Assembly: GCA_900556245.1 (NCBI GenBank)
Contig: USOC01000048.1
Coordinates: 1 to 7,600 of the forward strand
Origin: an uncultured Prevotellaceae bacterium
GTDB taxonomy: Bacteria > Bacteroidota > Bacteroidia > Bacteroidales > Muribaculaceae
Length of the DNA stretch: 7,600 nucleotides
Direction: 5' to 3'
The notes under the pieces are model-generated. The model was not told the origin of the DNA. It searched no databases and was given only the letters and a program-made list of their open reading frames with translations. This document shows, one piece after another, positions 1-5,729 of this stretch (position 1 is its first letter; each line of letters opens with the position of its first letter). The position numbers and the translations under genes are program-made.

Positions 1-223
1 TTACGCAGTCGAAGACGGAGTAAATAGGGGGAGTGGCGCTTGCGCCGAGGGGGTTAAAACCGCAGGACATGCTATTTCTTCAGCAATCGCCGGCGCATTC
101 AAGGCCGGATAAATTCGGAAAACTAAAAGAATTATATTCATTGCACCGGATCACAGGATTCCAACCCCCTCCCGGCTAAAGCCGTACTCCACCTATTGGC
201 TGACGCAAACAGGGGGAGACAAA
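1..223. repeat. Structured interspersed repeat, copy 1 (left end cut by window)
   Basis: Bases 1-94 match 834-927 with a single mismatch (position 78). The remainder matches copy 2 less closely, with an extra stretch of about 12 bases near 95-118. The right end (188-218) is a hairpin-like palindrome, CTCCACCT...CAGGGGGAG, followed by GACAAA. That end is the inverse complement of the left end of copy 2 (TTTGTCTCCCCCTGTTT), so the element has terminal inverted repeats. Internal structures are GGCGC-TT-GCGCC at 34-45, CCGGC...GCCGG around 90-109, CGGC-TAAA-GCCG near 173-184, and a long-range pair GAGGGGGTT (46-54) with AACCCCCTC (163-171). No convincing reading frame is present. It is probably a non-autonomous mobile or REP-like repeat; the family is not recognised. 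Confidence 0.7.
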
Positions 224-314
224 CGTTTTCCAAAGTCCAATGGCGCCAAAAGTTTAAGAAAAAGTCGCGCAGAACAAAAAATATGAAGGAAGAGGAAAAT
301 TTCTAATGAAAAAA
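224..314. other. AT-rich spacer before the tRNA promoter
   Basis: This short purine- and A-rich stretch lies between the right end of repeat copy 1 and the -33 box of the tRNA gene. Apart from a small TGGCGCCA palindrome near 240, I see no gene, terminator or recognisable site. Confidence 0.4.
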
Positions 315-346
315 TTTGGACATTCCAAAAATCATACCTATCTTTG
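315..346 (+). promoter_or_regulatory. Bacteroidetes-type promoter of the tRNA-Gln gene
   Basis: TTTG at 315-318 and TATCTTTG at 339-346 are separated by exactly 20 bases. This fits the Bacteroidetes sigma-factor pattern of a -33 TTTG and a -7 TAnnTTTG with no mismatch. A start site would be expected near 352-356, giving a 5' leader of about 30 bases before the tRNA at 384. Nothing else lies between this promoter and the tRNA. Confidence 0.8.
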
Positions 347-383
347 CATCGCTTTTAGGACGAAGAGTCTTTCAAGTTAGGAT

Positions 384-454
384 TGTCTTATGGTGTAATG
401 GTAGCACTACAGTTTTTGGTTCTGCCTGTCCTGGTTCGAGTCCGGGTAAGACAA
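384..454 (+). tRNA. tRNA-Gln (anticodon TTG, reads CAA)
   Basis: The sequence folds into a full cloverleaf of 71 bases. The acceptor stem is TGTCTTA (384-390) with TAAGACA (447-453), all 7 pairs formed, and A454 is the discriminator. The D stem is GTG (393-395) with CAC (405-407). The anticodon TTG at 416-418 follows T415. The T stem is CCTGG with CCGGG around the loop TTCGAGT (435-441), with one G-T pair. CCA is not encoded. The anticodon stem is imperfect: ACAGT (409-413) against TCTGC (421-425) leaves a T-T opposition at the loop-closing pair and an A-C opposition at the outer pair. The strong promoter and terminator argue that it is expressed. Confidence 0.9.
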
Positions 455-460
455 CTCAAG

Positions 461-510
461 AATCCCTTTCAACATTCACATTGAAGTTGAGAGGGATTAT
501 TATTTATACT
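461..510 (+). terminator. Rho-independent-type terminator of the tRNA gene
   Basis: AATCCCTTTCAAC (461-473) pairs with GTTGAGAGGGATT (486-498) over 13 positions with one G-T pair, leaving a 12-base loop. It starts 6 bases after the tRNA and is followed by ATTATTTATA, a weak T-rich tail. Position and orientation fit the end of a single-tRNA transcript. Confidence 0.75.
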
Positions 511-817
511 CACATCCGTTGCCGAAACTAAGATACCAAAACGACAAATACTCTCGGCTACTCTCCCCTGTTAGTACCGACACACGGGGAAAAGTCACGA
601 ACCGCATCATGGCATCCTGATTTCCGGAATTTTACGCCCCTGCCTGCACAATGTCTTGTCTGTTCTCATCTGTTTACACTGTCAAAGACGGAGTAAATAG
701 AGGGAGAAACAAACTGAGCCATTTCCACCGAATCCGTCGCTGTCACAATTGGCCCCAACAATCGAGTTTGATTAATAGCAAATCTGGAATTTGCAATCCA
801 TACAGCTCCGGAAACCG
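511..817. other. Gene-free stretch with decayed repeat ends
   Basis: There is no credible coding region here. At 564-590, TCCCCTGT and ACACGGGGA can form a stem with one bulged base, and the right arm resembles the right end of repeat copy 2. At 665-706 a diverged form of the repeat's left-end hairpin is visible (see separate entry). At 779-795, GCAAAT and ATTTGC form a small hairpin around CTGGA. The stretch reads as a site where repeat elements have accumulated and decayed. Confidence 0.5.
665..706. repeat. Degenerate copy of the repeat left-end hairpin
   Basis: TGTTTACACTGTC at 671-683, then AAGACGGAGTAAATAG and AGGGAG up to 706, match the left end of repeat copy 2 (831-866) with scattered changes. 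The arms TCTGTTTA (669-676) and TAAATAGA (694-701) still pair, and CTC/GAG pair outside an internal mismatch. Only the end is present: the rest of the repeat body does not follow at 707 onward. It is a solo repeat end or the remnant of a deleted copy. Confidence 0.65.
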
Positions 818-1046
818 CTTTGTCTCCCCCTGTTTACGCAGTCGAAGACGGAGTAAATAGGGGGAGTGGCGCTTGCGCCGAGGGGGTTAAAACCGCAGGA
901 CATGCTATTTTTTCAGCAATCGCCGGCAAATTTCAATCGGAAAACTGAAAGAATATATTCATTGCGCCGGGTCAGAGGATTCCAACCCCCCTCCCGGATA
1001 AAGCCGGACTCCCCCTATTTGCCGGGGCAAACACGGGGAGACAAGC
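818..1046. repeat. Structured interspersed repeat, copy 2 (complete, about 229 bases)
   Basis: This is the only copy with both ends visible. The left end CTTTGTCTCCCC (818-829) is inversely repeated at the right end by GGGGAGACAAG (1035-1045), with one T fewer. The left-end hairpin pairs CTCCCCCTGTTTA (824-836) with TAAATAGGGGGAG (854-866), 13 positions with one G-T. The right-end hairpin pairs CTCCCCCTATTTGC (1009-1022) with GCAAACACGGGGAG (1027-1040), 14 positions with two mismatches. GGCGC-TT-GCGCC at 868-879 and the pair GAGGGGGTT/AACCCCCCTC span the interior. No transposase or other frame is carried, so any mobility would have to be supplied from elsewhere. I see no clear target-site duplication. 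Confidence 0.7.
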
Positions 1047-1063
1047 TGTGTGTTTTTCCATCA

Positions 1064-1110
1064 ACTCCACGGATGCCGCTATTGGCTGACGCAAACAGGA
1101 GAAGACAAGC
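1064..1110. repeat. Partial right end of the repeat
   Basis: ACTCCAC, then after 8 to 9 extra bases CTATTGGCTGACGCAAACAG and AGAAGACAAGC, match the right end of copy 1 (187-223) closely. This partial end lies about 20 bases beyond the right end of copy 2, so two right ends stand in tandem. The insert GGATGCCG disrupts the palindrome, which suggests a decayed end. From 1111 to about 1240 I see no gene; GGCTGT/ACAGCC (1208-1234) could form a weak hairpin. Confidence 0.65.
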
Positions 1111-1241
1111 CGCCCTCCAATCGCTCTGCCACCAGGAATATTTACCGTGCAAACAGAAGATTGCAAAAATATGCAACATTGCCTCTTCTGCGACTCGTCC
1201 CATTCACGGCTGTACAAACAAAACTCGAACAGCCCTACTGC

Positions 1242-1275
1242 AAAAACAAAAAGCCCGGCAATCGCTGCCGGGCTT
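1242..1275 (-). terminator. Strong Rho-independent terminator of the 594-residue protein gene
   Basis: AAGCCCGGCA (1251-1260) and TGCCGGGCTT (1266-1275) form a perfect 10-base-pair GC-rich stem with a 5-base loop. On the minus strand it is followed by TTTGTTTTT (1242-1250). It begins about 40 bases after the stop codon at 1316. The plus strand has only TTTT after the stem, so it acts mainly on the minus-strand transcript. Confidence 0.9.
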
Positions 1276-1315
1276 TTCCTTAGATGCCAGTTATGACCGG
1301 CATAGTGCTACTGAT

Positions 1316-3100
1316 TTATTTTACAACTTTAACGACTGTGTTGTCATTAAATTTGACAATGTAAACACCACTTGCAAGACCTGCGCCGGAAACAACAGCC
1401 TCTCCATCGAACGCAGCCTCTGCAACCTTCTGTCCTGACAAGTTAAATACCTCTACTGCATTCGCATCAACACTTGAAACAACGAAGTTTCCGCCTTCAA
1501 CTGTAACTTTGGATCCACTTACTGTCACACCGTCAACAGAAGACTCACCTTGTGTAACCACTACTGTTTGAAGTCCACCAAAATAAGTTGTGAAAGAGAG
1601 TTCAGCTGTGCGTCCTTTTTCTCCGGCAGGAAGAGGCTGAGCTTCAAATACAAGTTCAAAAGTACCCGCTTGAGGATTCGAAGCGCCGAACATAATTGTC
1701 AACCATTCTGGGATCTCATTAGTTACAGAGAAGAACCCTTGCTGAGTCAAATCATAAAGACCAGTAGCTGTCAGATTCGCCTGACCTCCTGCGGCAGGAA
1801 GCTGAAGTTGATTCTTATCAAAATCAATATTAGTAAACAATCCATAGACATACAGAGATGGTGTCGCATAAGGCAACTTATCGAACAAATTGTTCATTGG
1901 AATCAAACCTCTTTTTCCATCGACTACACCTTCTACATAACCGAGAGGCTCAGCTGCAACGGGTGACATTGACATTTGCTCATCTCCAAAAGGCCAGTTT
2001 GCCAAGAAACAGTCAAAGGTTACATCCTTATTTGTCTTGTAATCTGTTACCTCAAAATAAAGAGCTGTTGACGCATGATATATAATTTGCTCCAATCCGC
2101 CGAGATCCTCCTCTCTGTAGAATTTGAATTCTACAGTACATAAATTATCTCCGGTCTCTGAATCCTGTCCGGCTACTACGACATCCTTTGCTGTGGCAAT
2201 ACCAACCATCAAGGGCTGTTCAGAAAGCGCTCCGTCTTCTGCTACTTCATAGACATTCATACGCAATTCTCCGGCACCTTTAATCTGAAGATTTAGAGCA
2301 AGACCCAAAACCGACTCAAGATAATATGGAACTGCCGGCTTTGTCATCAAAACACCGAAAGCTGAAATGTCAAAAACAGTCTCATTCTGACCTAACAAAA
2401 ACTCTTTTTTTTCTTGTGTCCCTCCGTATAGCGCTGTAAATCCATGATAAGGAACGCATGATACTGCCTGATAGTTTTCAGAAAGGTCAAAATTAGGCAG
2501 ACCAAAACTAGTGACAGCTCCAGGAACTACTTTCATCTCCTTATTGACAAAATGAGTCGTCCAAGTCAGCCCATCATTCGTTGTCAAAGATGGAGTCATA
2601 CTGAATGTAAAATCATCATAGGCAAATGTCAAATCCTGGTCTTTAGAAACGAATGTGGTTCCTCCACCAGTTGCCGCATCACCAATTCCATAGCTCCACT
2701 CCTGAGTTGCCTGTTTCGAAATGTTTCTCCAAGTTTGCTCAACAAAAGGAGCCGTTACCATATAAGGAGCAGGATACGCTTCAATTCGGGCGTTAGGGCC
2801 TAAATAATAGATACCGGACGGACGAAGGTAAGTTGCTGTTTTACTTGTCGGTTCGCCTGCAAAAGCCTGGAACTTCATATCCTTGCGAGCCACGACATCT
2901 TTTGAAGAAACAGAAGTTGTCGACAGGATATTCACTCCTTCAGACACATGATTCATCTGAGTTGCTTGCAATTTTACCATTTCGACACCGGCACTTTGAA
3001 GACCTTCAACCATCACCGGTGTAACTGCCTTGTAAGGCTCAGCGGCTTGTGCCACACCAAACGTAGCCACCGCCATTGCTAAGAGTAAAGACTTTTTCAT
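1316..3100 (-). CDS. Exported protein with BACON-like region and T9SS-type C-terminal sorting tail
   Basis: This 594-residue protein has a Sec signal peptide (MKK, a hydrophobic stretch, then AQA at 17-19), with cleavage expected before AEPYK. There is no lipobox cysteine. Residues 20 to about 415 match no family I recognise; they are rich in beta-type sequence and contain glycine and aromatic clusters (for example around 135-150 and 220-240). Residues about 430-517 resemble a BACON-like or Ig-like sandwich, with the hydrophobic pattern around IPEWLTI, a GRTAELSF strand and a final VVVTQG. Residues 520-594 look like a type A sorting domain of the type IX secretion system (T9SS): VEVFNLSGQKV, then LASGVYIVKF, ending KVVK. 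If the cell has this system, the protein would be exported across the outer membrane and the tail removed or anchored; some gut Bacteroidales carry such tails without a clear system. No catalytic motif is visible. It is transcribed alone from its own promoter, downstream of the Sus operon in the same direction, so a functional link is possible but unproven. Confidence 0.9.
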   Translation of the reverse strand: MKKSLLLAMAVATFGVAQAAEPYKAVTPVMVEGLQSAGVEMVKLQATQMNHVSEGVNILSTTSVSSKDVVARKDMKFQAFAGEPTSKTATYLRPSGIYYLGPNARIEAYPAPYMVTAPFVEQTWRNISKQATQEWSYGIGDAATGGGTTFVSKDQDLTFAYDDFTFSMTPSLTTNDGLTWTTHFVNKEMKVVPGAVTSFGLPNFDLSENYQAVSCVPYHGFTALYGGTQEKKEFLLGQNETVFDISAFGVLMTKPAVPYYLESVLGLALNLQIKGAGELRMNVYEVAEDGALSEQPLMVGIATAKDVVVAGQDSETGDNLCTVEFKFYREEDLGGLEQIIYHASTALYFEVTDYKTNKDVTFDCFLANWPFGDEQMSMSPVAAEPLGYVEGVVDGKRGLIPMNNLFDKLPYATPSLYVYGLFTNIDFDKNQLQLPAAGGQANLTATGLYDLTQQGFFSVTNEIPEWLTIMFGASNPQAGTFELVFEAQPLPAGEKGRTAELSFTTYFGGLQTVVVTQGESSVDGVTVSGSKVTVEGGNFVVSSVDANAVEVFNLSGQKVAEAAFDGEAVVSGAGLASGVYIVKFNDNTVVKVVK

Positions 3101-3199
3101 TTAAGCAATGTTTTAGAAATAATTTATACGAAAAACAAATGATTCATGCTTCAAAATCCCACTTTGAAAAATCGGCAGGATCTCAGAGACGGCATATAA

Positions 3200-3237
3200 T
3201 CATTTACAAAATTATATCATTACTTCAAAAAAACAAG
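3200..3237 (-). promoter_or_regulatory. Likely promoter of the 594-residue protein gene
   Basis: On the minus strand TAATTTTG (3207-3214) fits the -7 TAnnTTTG box exactly. CTTG (3234-3237) lies 19 bases upstream as a one-mismatch -33 box. Transcription would start near 3200, giving a leader of about 100 bases. The leader contains only a weak hairpin (TTCAAA/TTTGAA, 3150-3168); I see no riboswitch. It lies downstream of the terminator of the preceding operon, which supports an independent transcript. Confidence 0.6.
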
Positions 3238-3265
3238 AAAAATCAAATAGAAAATTGATTTTTTA

Positions 3266-3324
3266 TAAAAAAATATCGGCTTCCCGCATAAATCTCTAAA
3301 GTACGGGATTCAGACGGAAAGCCG
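3266..3324 (-). terminator. Terminator of the SusCD operon
   Basis: On the minus strand CGGCTTTCCG (3315-3324) pairs with CGGGAAGCCG (3277-3286), 10 positions with one G-T pair, around a 28-base loop. A run of seven T follows at 3267-3273. The G-T pair becomes a mismatch on the plus strand, so the hairpin is better on the minus strand. It starts 9 bases after the stop of the DUF4302 gene. The long loop makes it weaker than the terminator at 1242. Confidence 0.65.
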
Positions 3325-3332
3325 GTAGAGTT

Positions 3333-4694
3333 TTAAAGCAAATTAACGACAAACCAGTCGTTGGCGTCAGCCTTGCTTACAAATTTAATTGACGTAGGAC
3401 AAAGTGGTCTGGCAATTGTTGCAGTATAGTCTCCGCTGAATCCAACCACCAAATCTGTCAATCCTGCAATTTGCTTACCGTACGCAGAAGCATTACGATC
3501 GCCCTCTCCTGCAGCCTGGATAGACATCGACTGACCGTCTGACAGAGAGAAAGTGGCATAGTAATTGGCAATACCTGTCGAAGATGTACCAGTCTTAATC
3601 AAGGAAACTTTAATCACATACTTCTCAGACAAGGGATCAAACGTCAGAGCGCAAGTCAAGGTGCGATCCTTTGCTGCGGCACCGGCTTCTGCTGCTTCAT
3701 ACAGCGACTTGAACTTTCCTGAAATGTTGGACAATGCTCCAGCATCACTTTTGGAACCGTCAACTTGCCATTCAAGATTTTTTGACAGCATCAAAGCTGA
3801 CAATCCCGGAGGTAACAATTTACTGCCGTTACCGGTCTCCACAAAACAGTCACCTTCCGCAGCCGGATAGAAACGCTCAATCGCGAAAGCATCTTTCTCT
3901 CCTGTAAACGGAGTGGACAATCGGAATGAGCCATCGATATTGAAGATAATCGAACAGATGTATGTACGTGTGAAAGCTTCGTCTTCTGTTAAGCCGGAAG
4001 GGACAAAACGCATCACACCCTGTGACAATCCGTCAACATCAAAAGATTCATCTCCGAATACATACTTGTAAGCCGGCAAAGACGGATGAAACAGACGCGC
4101 TTTAAGTGCATCAAGCGCAGTAAAATAGGATTGCCATGAATCAACTGTCTGCTGAGCACCGTCCTTATCTGTATAGGTTGCCCCTTTCGGGAATTTTATC
4201 AGACGGATAGGCAGACCGTGCTTCTTGCCTACCATATAGACTGTGTCTTTGGACGCGCTGATTCGTTGAATCTGGAACTCATAGTCACCGCCATGCCCTA
4301 CACCATCACTTTGAGTAGGTTGAGCAAAAGTATGGAGAAGCGTGTTGTAGGTGTCGAAAGAAATCACTGTCGACATATCTTGAAGCATGGAGAATGTCGA
4401 TGACTCTTCTTTATAGGCTCCTTCTGAAGACACAGCATTGTTGGCTGCCATCTTGACGCTGCCATTCGCTTCAAATTTCATCAGAATAGGATAACCCTGC
4501 TCTGCTTCATTTGCAAAGTATTGCATCACCCATCCATCTTCAGCTTGACAAAGAGCCTCTTTATATTCTTTGCCAAGCCTGTTCAGACGCTGCGCCGCCG
4601 ACTCCGGGAAGAGATCTTCTTCTTCTTTGAAACAGGAGTTGAGTGGCAGCATAAACGCCATTCCTAATAATAATGCTATAGTTTTTTTCATCAT
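3333..4694 (-). CDS. DUF4302 family lipoprotein of a SusCD operon
   Basis: The start chosen at 4694 gives 453 residues beginning MMKKTIALL, a normal lipoprotein signal with lipobox LNSC and Cys21. An ATG at 4718 would add eight residues before the signal and lie only 13 bases after the preceding stop; 4691 is also possible. After the cysteine comes an acidic stretch (KEEED), as is common in surface-exposed Bacteroidetes lipoproteins. Then comes the block SAAQRLNRLGKEYKEAL followed by GWVMQYF, which I recognise as the N-terminal hallmark of DUF4302. Length is typical of that family. The biochemical role is unknown; family members occur next to SusC/SusD pairs and are presumed accessory surface lipoproteins. 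No catalytic motif is visible. It follows the metallohydrolase gene by 37 bases and is the last gene of the operon. Confidence 0.85.
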   Translation of the reverse strand: MMKKTIALLLGMAFMLPLNSCFKEEEDLFPESAAQRLNRLGKEYKEALCQAEDGWVMQYFANEAEQGYPILMKFEANGSVKMAANNAVSSEGAYKEESSTFSMLQDMSTVISFDTYNTLLHTFAQPTQSDGVGHGGDYEFQIQRISASKDTVYMVGKKHGLPIRLIKFPKGATYTDKDGAQQTVDSWQSYFTALDALKARLFHPSLPAYKYVFGDESFDVDGLSQGVMRFVPSGLTEDEAFTRTYICSIIFNIDGSFRLSTPFTGEKDAFAIERFYPAAEGDCFVETGNGSKLLPPGLSALMLSKNLEWQVDGSKSDAGALSNISGKFKSLYEAAEAGAAAKDRTLTCALTFDPLSEKYVIKVSLIKTGTSSTGIANYYATFSLSDGQSMSIQAAGEGDRNASAYGKQIAGLTDLVVGFSGDYTATIARPLCPTSIKFVSKADANDWFVVNLL

Positions 4695-4731
4695 GATTCG
4701 TTGTTTAAGCAATGTCATTTTGAATTAACGA

Positions 4732-5697
4732 TTAGACAGCGGGAACCTGAATGTCGTAGACTTGCTTGCGAAGTTCTTTCAGCAAATCCAAATTATATTC
4801 AGTCTGACGCTTCTGCACTTCCGCGCGAAGAGCGTCAATGTCCATCTGCCATGAGTCGCGGAACCAGTTGCGGGCAATATCCACCTTCTGGAGAATCAAT
4901 GCCTTCCCATCTACACCGTCATCTTTGCCGTTGTAGTTCTGCGAAGCCAGCTTGAGCAAAGCGTCCCACTGATCCTGCGGCATGGTGATATAGTTCGAGA
5001 TAGTCTCGGCAAAGTCTTCACGAGGCTCGCTGCTGGCATACGGAGTAGTGAATCCGAGCGATGCAGTTTCCCCCTCCGGACGGTCCTGCCATCCGAGCGC
5101 GTCATAGTTACCGACAGACAAGGAATCGAACTCCTTCGGGTAAGTCTTAGTCTGGTGTAGTACGTGCGCAAACTCGTGGTGCATCGTATGGAAATAACGG
5201 TCGTTCAAATACAAGGCATTAGAAACATCCATCGCATTCACGTCAAACAGTGAAATCTTAATTCCACTTTCTGCCAGACCGAGAACAACGGTATTGTTGG
5301 CAGGGTTGACTGCCGGAGAGCCGATAAAGTGAAGGATACGCGGCCCGTACTTCATCAGGAACGTCTTGTCCTCCACAACTTCCTGATAGACGTCAAACCA
5401 GAAATATTTACAGAGCACTGCCAAGTCAACCGACAATTCGTAACGCGCCGGAACGAGGTTGTAGCTCATGTCGGTCATAACATCCTGCAAACGATAGTAT
5501 GTAGAGACGTTGTAGACTTGACGCAGATTGTCATCGCAGAATTTATCCAACTTGTAGGTCGGAGATGCAGGATCCAATGCACCCTCATTAAGGTCGAAGA
5601 TACTCGTGGGGTCGAGGTCGTCATCGGAGCAGGAAGTGAAACCTGCTCCAAAAGCAAGAACCGCAACGGCCAATGTCTTCAAATATTTAAACTTCAT
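4732..5697 (-). CDS. Substrate import-associated zinc metallohydrolase lipoprotein (Peptidase_Mx1-like)
   Basis: This is a 321-residue lipoprotein. The signal peptide ends at the lipobox FTSC (Cys23), followed by SDDD, an acidic tag that fits surface export. The motif HHEFAHVLHQ is at residues 173-182: His174, Glu175 and His178 form the HExxH zinc site, and His181 may be the third ligand (HExxHxxH). EDFAE at 227-231 lies about 50 residues on and is a candidate for a further conserved acidic site. This architecture matches the family of putative zinc metallohydrolases found with TonB-dependent SusC/SusD pairs. The substrate is unknown; a peptidase acting on incoming peptides is the usual guess. 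The gene starts 32 bases after susD ends, with an A9 tract (minus strand, 5708-5716) just upstream, consistent with A-rich Bacteroidetes initiation regions. All expected active-site residues are present. Confidence 0.9.
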   Translation of the reverse strand: MKFKYLKTLAVAVLAFGAGFTSCSDDDLDPTSIFDLNEGALDPASPTYKLDKFCDDNLRQVYNVSTYYRLQDVMTDMSYNLVPARYELSVDLAVLCKYFWFDVYQEVVEDKTFLMKYGPRILHFIGSPAVNPANNTVVLGLAESGIKISLFDVNAMDVSNALYLNDRYFHTMHHEFAHVLHQTKTYPKEFDSLSVGNYDALGWQDRPEGETASLGFTTPYASSEPREDFAETISNYITMPQDQWDALLKLASQNYNGKDDGVDGKALILQKVDIARNWFRDSWQMDIDALRAEVQKRQTEYNLDLLKELRKQVYDIQVPAV

Positions 5698-5729
5698 AGC
5701 TGTATACTTTTTTTTTCGATTAGCGATTA

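Noticed and set aside
316..531. Open frame of 71 codons on the plus strand
   Set aside because: It overlaps the tRNA promoter, the tRNA itself and its terminator, so it is a chance frame.
818..1046. Target-site duplication around repeat copy 2
   Set aside because: The bases outside the inverted ends (ACCG on the left, TGTG on the right) do not match, so no duplication can be claimed.
1..1110. Possible CRISPR array or retron-like RNA in the repeat region
   Set aside because: The repeats are long, few and not regularly spaced, and no Cas or reverse transcriptase gene is in the window.
866..1438. Open frame of 190 codons on the plus strand
   Set aside because: It begins inside the repeat, runs through the terminator and ends antisense inside the 594-residue protein gene. 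The translation has no recognisable domain and low-complexity composition.
4695..4718. Upstream ATG at 4718 as the start of the DUF4302 gene
   Set aside because: It would place TLLKQRI before an already complete MMKK lipoprotein signal peptide; the start at 4694 or 4691 gives a standard signal.
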